From positions 179 to 64,178 of the forward strand of contig NZ_LMQR01000002.1 of NCBI RefSeq assembly GCF_001424645.1: 64,000 nt of DNA. Direction: 5' to 3'. The notes beneath the pieces were generated by a model, which saw only the letters and a program-made list of their open reading frames with translations, searched no databases and was not told the origin of the DNA. Positions 58,310 through 64,000 of this stretch are shown here, one piece after another (the stretch's first letter is position 1; each line of letters starts with the position of its first letter). The position numbers and the translations under genes were made by a program. This stretch comes from Frigoribacterium sp. Leaf415 (lineage in GTDB: Bacteria > Actinomycetota > Actinomycetes > Actinomycetales > Microbacteriaceae).

Positions 58310-59470
58310 TCAGCCCGCCGCGCCCGTCCCGAACAGCAGCCCGAGCAGGTACGTCACGGCGGCCGCCCCGAACCCGATGCCGAGCTGGCGCAGGGCCCGC
58401 TTGACCGGGCTGGCCCCCGACAGCAGCCCGACGACGGCACCGGTGCCGAGCAGGGCGACGCCGACCAGGGCGGATGCGACGACGACGGCCGCGAGCCCGG
58501 ACAGCCCGAACAGGTAGGGCAGCACGGCGATGACGGCCCCGGACGCGAAGAAGCAGAAGCTCGAGGCGGCAGCGCCGAAGGCCGTGCCGAGGGTCTCGTG
58601 GGTGGCGGGTTCGTCACCCGACGGCGCCTCCTGGTCCGGGGCGTCCGCCCAGCCGGCAGTGGCGGCGCCCGGCGCGGCCCCCGCAGGAGGCGCGCTCGGC
58701 GACGAGGCACCTCGACCCGCGCCCGCGAGCACCTGCCGCGCGTGGGCCTCGGCCTCGTCCGGCGACATGCCCCGCGCCCGGTAGACGAGCGCCAGCTCGT
58801 TCGCGTCGACGTCGAGGTCGGGCAGCACCTGCCGCGCCGTCGGGTCGGGGGTGGAGGCGTCGAGCAGTTCGCGCTGCGACCGCACCGAGACGTACTCGCC
58901 CGCACCCATCGACAGGGCCCCGGCGAGCAGGCCCGAGAGCCCGGTGAGCAGCACGACGTGGTTCGCGACGCCGGACGCGCTGATGCCGAGCACGAGCGCC
59001 AGGTTGCTGACGAGCCCGTCGTTCGCCCCGAACACCGCCGCACGGAACGACCCCGACAGGCGGTTGCGACCCCGCTCGGCGAGGCCGCGCACGACCTCGC
59101 CGTGGATGCGCTCGTCGGCGGCCATCGCGTCGGTGGCGTCGGCGTCGGTCGCGTAGGGCGACCGCGCCTCGGCGCTCTGCACCAGCGCGAGGACGAAGAT
59201 CGAGCCGAAGCGCCGGGCGAGCACCCCGAGCACGCGGGTGCGCAGGTCGGTGCGGGCCGGGCGTCCGACGTCGTCGCCGAGCAGGTCGACCCAGTGCTGC
59301 GCGTGGCGGCCCTCGGCGTCGGCCAGGGCGAGCAGGATCGCGCGCTCCTCGCCGTCGCGGCGGCGGGCGAGGTCGCGGTAGGTCGACTCCTCGGCGCGTT
59401 CGTCGGCGAGGTAGCGCCGCCAGCGGCGCAGGTCGGCCGGGGTGCGGGTGCTGGTGCTGCTCGTGGGCAT
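58310..59470 (-). CDS. Ferritin-like/VIT1 iron or manganese transporter
   Basis: A 386-residue fusion. The N-terminal 130 residues are a rubrerythrin-like four-helix region (LADERAEESTYRDLARRR and ALADAEGRHAQHWVDLL give Glu and ExxH metal ligands). The C-terminal part is the CCC1/VIT1 family (FRAAVFGANDGLVSNLALVLGIS, LLAGALSMGAGEYVSVRSQREL) with five helices and a Pro/Ala-rich loop at about 265-300. Erythrin-VIT1 proteins export iron, often under oxidative stress. ATG 59470 is used; convergent with the PAP2 gene. Confidence 0.85.
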   Translation of the reverse strand: MPTSSTSTRTPADLRRWRRYLADERAEESTYRDLARRRDGEERAILLALADAEGRHAQHWVDLLGDDVGRPARTDLRTRVLGVLARRFGSIFVLALVQSAEARSPYATDADATDAMAADERIHGEVVRGLAERGRNRLSGSFRAAVFGANDGLVSNLALVLGISASGVANHVVLLTGLSGLLAGALSMGAGEYVSVRSQRELLDASTPDPTARQVLPDLDVDANELALVYRARGMSPDEAEAHARQVLAGAGRGASSPSAPPAGAAPGAATAGWADAPDQEAPSGDEPATHETLGTAFGAAASSFCFFASGAVIAVLPYLFGLSGLAAVVVASALVGVALLGTGAVVGLLSGASPVKRALRQLGIGFGAAAVTYLLGLLFGTGAAG

Positions 59471-59503
59471 GGGGACAGTATCGGCCGCGAGTACGGTCGA
59501 GCG

Positions 59504-60376
59504 GTGCCCACACCCCCGCCCCGCTACCTCGGCGTCGACCTCGCCTGGCGCGACTCGACGCCCGAGCGTCCCGCGAACGAGACCGGCCTGGCCGTGATCG
59601 ACGCCGACGGCACGGTGCTCGACGCCGGTTGGGCCCGCGGGGTCGACGAGGTCGAGGCCTGGGTGCTGCACTGGTCGACGCCCGGTTCCGTCGTCGCGAT
59701 CGACGCCCCCGTGCTCGTGCCGAACGCCACGGGAATGCGGGCGAGCGAACGGCTCGTGGCGCGCGCCTACGGTCGCTGGCACGTCTCGGCCAACGCGAGC
59801 AGCGCCTCCTTGCCCTGGCTCGGCGGACGCACCCTCGGCGAGCGCCTCGAGCGTGCCGGCGGCGTGTACGACGACGGTGTGCTGCCCGTGCCCGTCGAGG
59901 CGGTCGGGCACTTCGAGTGCTACCCGTACACGACCCTGGTCGGGATGACCGAGCTCGGCTACGACGACAAGCGCCCTCGCTACAAGCGGCCCGACCTCAC
60001 CCTGCCGAAGGAGGCGCGGCGCGAGGCCCGCGCGGCGGCCTGCGACGAGCTGCTGCGTCGGTTGGACGGGCTGGCCGGGGCCGCAGTGCCGGTGCGCCTC
60101 GACTCGCACCCCGTGTCGGCGGCGCTGCTCGACGAGCCGTCACCTCTCGTCGACCGCGCCTACAAGCACCGCGAGGACCTGCTCGACGCCCTGGTCTGCG
60201 CCTGGACGGCGGCGCTCCGCGCCCGCACGCCCGAGCGCCTGCAGGTGCTCGGCGTCGACACCGAGCCGGACGACCGCGGGAGGCGCGCGACGCTGATCTC
60301 ACCGGCCCGCCCCGAGCAGCGGCTCGGCCCCGCGCCCGTGGCGAGGGTCGATCGAGACGCACGCCGCGCCTCCTGA
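59504..60376 (+). CDS. DUF429 family protein
   Basis: A 290-residue protein with DUF429 hallmarks: YLGVDLAWRDS at the start, VVAIDAPVLVPN, an Arg/Glu-rich middle (RASERLVARAYGRWHVSANAS), FECYPYTTLVGM and the late KHREDLLDALVCAWTA. The family is a predicted RNase-H-like nuclease with acidic active site; function is unproven. GTG 59504 lies six bases after TACGGT and is likely leaderless. Divergent from the VIT1 gene, 33 bp apart. Confidence 0.8.
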   Translation: MPTPPPRYLGVDLAWRDSTPERPANETGLAVIDADGTVLDAGWARGVDEVEAWVLHWSTPGSVVAIDAPVLVPNATGMRASERLVARAYGRWHVSANASSASLPWLGGRTLGERLERAGGVYDDGVLPVPVEAVGHFECYPYTTLVGMTELGYDDKRPRYKRPDLTLPKEARREARAAACDELLRRLDGLAGAAVPVRLDSHPVSAALLDEPSPLVDRAYKHREDLLDALVCAWTAALRARTPERLQVLGVDTEPDDRGRRATLISPARPEQRLGPAPVARVDRDARRAS

Positions 60377-60465
60377 CGTGACGCCCTCGGGGCGCGACCC
60401 GGCGGGGTGACGCGACCCGCGCCTCCTGCACCCGCCGCGTCCCGCCCGTGTGGCAGGGTGGCGGC

Positions 60466-60978
60466 ATGCCCGCACGACCCGTGACCGTCCGCCGCACGAC
60501 CGCCGACGACTGGCAGCACGTCCGCGATCTGCGCCTCGCGATGCTCGCCGACACCCCGATCGCCTACGGCGAGACGCTGGCCGTCGCCCGTCGTCACGCC
60601 GAGGCCGAATGGCGGATGCGCGCGGCCCGGGGCGAGGCCGAGCACGGCACCTCGCTGGTCGCGATCGACGACGAGACGGGCGACTGGGTCGGTGCCATGG
60701 GCGGCTTCCTCCAGGCACCGGGGCAGCCCCTGCTGGTCGGCGTGTACGTCGCCCCGACCCACCGGGGGCGCGCGGCCGGCGTCACCGATCTGCTGCTCGA
60801 CGGCGTCGAGGCCTGGGCCGCGACCGAGGGCGATGCCCTGCGGCTGCACGTCCACGAGCAGAACGAGCGGGCCATCGCGTTCTACCGCCGACGCGGGTAC
60901 GAACCGACCGGCCACACGAACGCCTACGCCCTCGACCCCACGGCGCAGGAGCTCGAGATGCTCGCGCCGCTGCGCTGA
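60466..60978 (+). CDS. GNAT family N-acetyltransferase
   Basis: A 170-residue acetyltransferase. VTVRRTTADDWQHVRDLRLAML starts the fold, VYVAPTHRGRAAGVTDLLLDGV holds the acetyl-CoA pyrophosphate loop (R/Q-x-x-G-x-A region, here RGRAAG), and ALRLHVHEQNERAIAFYRRRGYEPTGH is the C-terminal motif. The substrate is unknown. ATG 60466 lacks a clear ribosome site and may be leaderless. Confidence 0.85.
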   Translation: MPARPVTVRRTTADDWQHVRDLRLAMLADTPIAYGETLAVARRHAEAEWRMRAARGEAEHGTSLVAIDDETGDWVGAMGGFLQAPGQPLLVGVYVAPTHRGRAAGVTDLLLDGVEAWAATEGDALRLHVHEQNERAIAFYRRRGYEPTGHTNAYALDPTAQELEMLAPLR

Positions 60979-60994
60979 CCGCCGCGCCGGACCG

Positions 60995-61354
60995 GTGGCG
61001 AGCACGCACGACGTCTTCCTCGAGGGCCCGCACGACGAGTCGCGGCACCTCGTCGAGCAGACCCTGATCGACCACGGCTTCACCCTCTCCCTCGCACCCG
61101 ACGGCAGCACCCGGGCGACACGGGGCACGCTGGCCTCCACCCTCGCGCTGCGCGCCTTCGCCGGGCGGGCGCAGATGCTGACCCTCGGCGTGCAGTGGTT
61201 CGTCGACGACCGGGGGCGGCTCGTGGCGCGGGTCGTGCACGAGGCGGCCCTGTCGGTGCTGGGCGGGCCGGTCGGTGTCGTGCGGGGGCAGCGGGCCGTG
61301 GCGGAGGTGGTCCGGGCGCTCGAGGCGGTCGCCGCCGGACGCGGTGCGCCGTGA
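60995..61354 (+). CDS. Small hypothetical protein
   Basis: A 119-residue unrecognised protein starting at GTG 60995, 16 bp after the acetyltransferase stop, so likely co-transcribed. Alternating strands and helices (TLIDHGFTLSLAPDG, MLTLGVQWFVDDRGRLVARVVHEAALSVLG) suggest a compact alpha/beta domain. No signal peptide or membrane segment. Confidence 0.55.
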   Translation: MASTHDVFLEGPHDESRHLVEQTLIDHGFTLSLAPDGSTRATRGTLASTLALRAFAGRAQMLTLGVQWFVDDRGRLVARVVHEAALSVLGGPVGVVRGQRAVAEVVRALEAVAAGRGAP

Positions 61355-61998
61355 CGGCGCGACCGGCCGTGCGCTCGGTCGCGGGCTCGGTCGTGGGCCA
61401 GGTCACGCGGCCTGCCGTGGGTAGGGTCGTGCGCCAGGTCACGCGGTCTGCCGTGGGCCGGGTCGCGCGCTCTGCCGTGGGCTAGGCCGTGCGCCTGTCG
61501 TGCGCTCGGCCGTGCGCCGGGTCACGCGCTCTGCTGTGGGCTAGGCCGTGCGCGTGTCGTGCGCTCAGCCGTGGGCCGGGTCGTGCGCTCGGCCGTGGAT
61601 CACGCGTCCTGTCCCCCGAAACACGCGTCCCGTCGCCCGTCCCTGTGAGGAGCGTCCACGTCTGAACCGGACCAAATCGTGCGGCCTAGCGTTCGACGAG
61701 ATGGAGGGTGCGAGCCCTGCATCGGTGTCGTCCGGACCGTGGGTCCCTGCCCGTGAAGCTCTCCCTGCGGCCCGGCGGCGTCACGGAGAGGATGCCGGGC
61801 CCGACGGACCCGCCGTCCTCTTCGTGACGCCCGATGCCGACGCCTGCACGTCGACTGCTCCGAGCCGGCACCGTGCGCTCGCGTCGGCCCGACTCGGCTC
61901 GGGTCTCGTTTGTGCGGCCCGGCTCAGCTCAGCTCAGCTCAGCTCAGGGCTGCCCGGCCCGACATGGATCTCGTGGGCCCGGCTCCGCCCACCCCGGC
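61355..61998. other. Long intergenic region with degenerate repeats and an AGCTC microsatellite
   Basis: No convincing gene in 644 bp. From 61370 to about 61610 GTGCGC, GCTCGG and GCCGTGGG blocks recur in tandem, imperfectly, with a rough 48-bp period. At 61922-61946 GCTCA is repeated five times. Possible small frames here are repeat translations (for example PAVGRVVRQVTRSAVG) without ribosome sites. The region may be decaying or a recombination substrate. Confidence 0.6.
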
Positions 61999-62418
61999 TC
62001 AGCCCGGGATTCCGTCGACGTAGAGCCACCGTCGGTCGACCCTCACGAACCGACTGACCTCGTGCTGGGACCCGGCCCCCTCGGCGTCACGGAAGTGCGC
62101 CTCGAACTCGACCGTCCCCTCGGCGTCGAACGGCCCGCCCGCCTCCGTCCGGACGACGTCGAGCCGGAACCAGCGCGTGGCCGGGTCGACCTCGAGCGTC
62201 GCCGGGCGCGTCGTCGGGTGCCAGGTCTCGACCAGGTAGGAGGCGCGAGCGAGCGCGAACGCCGAGTACCGCGAGCGCATCAACCGTTCCGCCGTCGGGG
62301 CGGGCGTCGTGCCCCGGTGCAGCGGTCCGCAGCACGACCCGTAGGTCTCGCCGCTGAGGCAGGGGCACCGGGCCGAGTCGTCGAGGTCGCGGCCGTAGAG
62401 GGGAGCAGCAGGAGGCAT
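61999..62418 (-). CDS. YchJ-like SEC-C motif protein (UPF0225)
   Basis: A 139-residue protein. The SEC-C zinc motif CPCLSGETYGSCCGP lies at residues 18-32, then HRGTTPAPTAERLMRSRYSAFALARASYLVETWHP, the hallmark of YchJ/UPF0225, and a NTF2-like beta-sheet part (VEFEAHFRDAEG, RFVRVDRRWLYVDG). The start ATG 62418 is preceded by the minus-strand end of the repeat region. Function of the family is unknown. Confidence 0.88.
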   Translation of the reverse strand: MPPAAPLYGRDLDDSARCPCLSGETYGSCCGPLHRGTTPAPTAERLMRSRYSAFALARASYLVETWHPTTRPATLEVDPATRWFRLDVVRTEAGGPFDAEGTVEFEAHFRDAEGAGSQHEVSRFVRVDRRWLYVDGIPG

Positions 62419-62504
62419 CGTGCAATTCTCCGGCACGTCCCCGCGCCCCGACACCCCCGCCTCCCTCGTCCTAGCCCTGCACCCGCCTCCGTCGTCCCAC
62501 CCCC

Positions 62505-62847
62505 GTCGGCAACTCCTGCCCCCTGTCACGGCGCACCCGCACCACGCCCGCCCCCGCACCCCCGACGCTGCACCAACCCGGAATTGCCGACACCCGCCAC
62601 CCCCGCCGCACCTCCCGTCGGCAACTCCTCCCCCGTGCCGCCGCCCACCCGCACCACGCCCACCCCCGCACCCCCGACGCTGCACCAACCCGGAATTGCC
62701 GACACCCGCCACCCCCGCCCAGCCACGCCGCACCCACACCCGCACCCGCCGCACCTCCCGGACGGCAACTCCTGCCCCGTGTCGCCGCCCACCCGCACCA
62801 CGCCCGCCCCGGCACCCCCGACGCTGCACCAACCCGGAATTGCCGAC
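62505..62847. repeat. Three 87-bp repeats with inverted ends
   Basis: Copies at 62505-62591, 62617-62703 and 62761-62847 are each 87 bp. All begin G(T/A)CGGCAACTCC and end GGAATTGCCGAC, which are inverted with respect to each other, and share CACCCGCACCACGCCC and GACGCTGCACCAACC inside. Spacers of 25 and 57 bp are also C-rich. An open frame through them on either strand is probably chance, due to the absence of stops in C/G-rich repeats. Confidence 0.8.
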
Positions 62848-62989
62848 ACCGGCCGCGCACGGCGGTCCGAGGTACACCGTCAGCGGGCGCCGGGCGCGCC
62901 GGGACGGCTCCCCAGTCCGGGTCGCACCCCAAGGGGCCGCCCCCGCACTGGGCGTCGCCCCGGGTGCCTCGACCTGCCACGGTGATGAG

Positions 62990-63385
62990 GTGACGATCTC
63001 GCCGACCTCCGCCTCGCACCCCGTCCACGAGCAAGAGCTCGTGTTCGCCCACGTGCGTGCGGTCCTGGGCGCGGCGGAGGCCAGCCCCGTGCTGCCCCGG
63101 CTGTCCCGTCGCAAGACCGCCCGTGCCCTGGCGTCGGCCGGCTTCTGCAACCTGACCGGCGAACCCGTCCGGGCGTCCGCCCTGAAGCAGGACGGGACGC
63201 AGTTCTTCGACCGCTCCGAGACCGTCCTGGTCGAGTCCCTCAACAGCGGCCGGCGGTTCTACGGCCTGTTCGTCGAACCGACCTCGCCGACCCACGAGGA
63301 CTGGGCGACGATCACCGACATGTTCGCCGAGCTCGGGCGCCGCGTGCACGGCCGCCTCGCCCCCGCCGACCAGTTCCGCGGCTGA
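62990..63385 (+). CDS. Hypothetical protein
   Basis: A 131-residue soluble protein beginning at GTG 62990 (weak GATGAG upstream). Features include a helical N terminus, a basic segment (LPRLSRRKTARAL), a Cys in GFCNLTGEP and a beta-rich end (SGRRFYGLFVEPTS) with a helix (DWATITDMFAELGRRVHG). No family recognised. Confidence 0.55.
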   Translation: MTISPTSASHPVHEQELVFAHVRAVLGAAEASPVLPRLSRRKTARALASAGFCNLTGEPVRASALKQDGTQFFDRSETVLVESLNSGRRFYGLFVEPTSPTHEDWATITDMFAELGRRVHGRLAPADQFRG

Positions 63386-63408
63386 GCCCGCCCGCCACAT
63401 CCGGGGTC

Positions 63409-63468
63409 GCACCATCGATGTGGTGTCGAACCACCCATCTGCGTGGTTCGATGCCACATCCGTGGTTC
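63409..63468. repeat. 60-nt inverted repeat, 25-10-25
   Basis: Arms 63409-63433 and 63444-63468 pair at about 20 of 25 positions around the 10-nt CCCATCTGCG. It lies after the hypothetical gene and before the phosphoesterase. The outer part contains CACCATCGATG, unrelated to the other members. Confidence 0.7.
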
Positions 63469-63533
63469 GACTCGACCGCCCGAGCCGCCCGAGCACCGTG
63501 CCGCTGCCACCCCGCACCCGGTAGCGTCGCGGC

Positions 63534-64000
63534 ATGCACGCCCTGCCGCCCGGAGCCCTCCGCATCGTCCACCTCAGTGACGCCCACCTGCTCGCCGACG
63601 GAGCCCTGCACCAGGGCGTCGTCGACACGGCCGAGGCCCTCGACCTCGTGCTGGCGGAGGCCGCGCGGGTCGAGGGGGTGCGACTGCTGGTGGGGTCGGG
63701 TGACCTGTCGGACGACGGGACCCGCGCCTCCTACCGGCACCTGCGAGAGCGCACCGACGCCTGGGCCCGCACGGCCGGCGCCGAGGTGGTGCTCGTGCCC
63801 GGCAACCACGACGTGCGCGAGGGCTTCGCCGAGGTGCTCGGCGGCGACCCGGCCCGACCGCTCGACCTCGTGCGCGACGTCGACGGGTGGCGGGTGATCG
63901 GGCTCGACACGTCCGTGCCCGGGGCCGGGTACGGCCTGCTGCGATCGGAGCAGCTCACCTGGCTGCGCGACGAGCTCGCGACGCCCGCCGGGCGCGGCAG
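63534..64000 (+). CDS. Metallophosphoesterase, 3' part beyond the window edge
   Basis: The first 155 residues of a calcineurin-like phosphoesterase. Motifs are LRIVHLSDAHLL (Asp-x-His), LLVGSGDLSDDG (Gly-Asp) and VLVPGNHDVREG (GNHD); the later His residues lie outside. The class includes cyclic nucleotide phosphodiesterases (CpdA type). ATG 63534 lies behind TAGCGT by six bases, suggesting a leaderless mRNA. The CCGCGCCTCC motif is within its coding sequence (63718-63728 region, reading TRASY). Confidence 0.85.
   Translation, partial: MHALPPGALRIVHLSDAHLLADGALHQGVVDTAEALDLVLAEAARVEGVRLLVGSGDLSDDGTRASYRHLRERTDAWARTAGAEVVLVPGNHDVREGFAEVLGGDPARPLDLVRDVDGWRVIGLDTSVPGAGYGLLRSEQLTWLRDELATPAGRG

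Noticed and set aside
61548..62057. Open frame of 169 residues on the plus strand
   Set aside because: Runs through the degenerate repeats and the GCTCA tract into the YchJ-like gene on the other strand; no ribosome site or family match.
62505..62847. Integron attC sites
   Set aside because: The inverted ends do not carry the GTTRRRY/RYYYAAC core pairs, and there is no integrase or cassette.
62471..63628. Open frame of 385 residues on the minus strand through the 87-bp repeats
   Set aside because: Its protein is a translation of the repeats, covers two better-supported intervals and has no start signal or domain.

Overview
The window comes from a very GC-rich actinobacterial chromosome. Gene density, many GTG starts, four-base ATGA/GTGA overlaps, frequent leaderless starts behind TAnnnT boxes, and the mix of sortase-type LAxTG surface proteins, SipW/TasA-like exported proteins and plant-sugar utilisation loci all suggest a Microbacteriaceae-type, plant- or phyllosphere-associated organism. 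An ice-binding protein gene hints at cold exposure. Genus is not provable from the window; a Frigoribacterium/Curtobacterium-like relative is my inference.

Layout. Positions 1-9.7 kb are mostly cell surface: a partial lipoprotein, an F420/NADP-type oxidoreductase, an eight-repeat chaplin-like sortase substrate, an Ala/Pro/Val-rich secreted protein, a TetR regulator divergent from an ice-binding sortase substrate, a MarR regulator, and a SipW-like signal peptidase fused to a LamG domain beside a TasA-like protein. At 9.9-14.5 kb a PadR-UbiB kinase pair is divergent from a secreted zinc metalloprotease. At 14.7-31 kb lie two plant-glycan loci, each with solute-binding protein, two permeases, glycosidase(s), a divergent LacI regulator and a visible operator: one with GH127 and a GH39-like/CBM35 enzyme, one with GH3. 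An SDR dehydrogenase sits between them. At 31-32.4 kb a leaderless HTH protein overlaps a nucleotidyltransferase (AbiE-like toxin-antitoxin candidate). At 32.7-38.4 kb is a four-carbon sugar-acid (3-oxo-tetronate) locus: MatC-like carrier, SAF-domain dehydrogenase, OtnK-like kinase, OtnC-like decarboxylase and DeoR regulator.

At 38.4-45 kb an overlapping operon combines a complete phosphatase/antagonist/kinase partner-switching module with a cellulose-synthase-like glycosyltransferase and a GH26-OpgC fusion. At 45.7-51.2 kb an Asp23/AmaP envelope-stress cluster is divergent from an ECF-type sigma factor and two small coupled genes. At 51.2-55.1 kb are an AAA ATPase behind an AT-rich perfect palindrome, a lone hexulose-6-phosphate synthase, an unusual HATPase-LuxR protein, tRNA-Arg(ACG) with duplicated terminators, and a small acidic protein. 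The right end (55.3-64 kb) holds an ArsR-type regulator with an MFS exporter, a PAP2 phosphatase, a ferritin-like/VIT1 transporter, a DUF429 protein, a GNAT acetyltransferase, small unknown genes, a YchJ-like SEC-C protein and a partial metallophosphoesterase.

The most unusual signals are in the intergenic DNA. A family of six 60-nt inverted repeats has constant geometry (25-nt arm, 10-nt loop, 25-nt arm) but unrelated stem sequences. A GGAGGCGCG motif occurs more than 30 times, in coding and non-coding DNA and as the stem of several terminators. There is a triple 25-bp tandem hairpin with compensatory changes, and three 87-bp repeats with inverted ends. No rRNA, CRISPR array, insertion sequence or prophage was seen.
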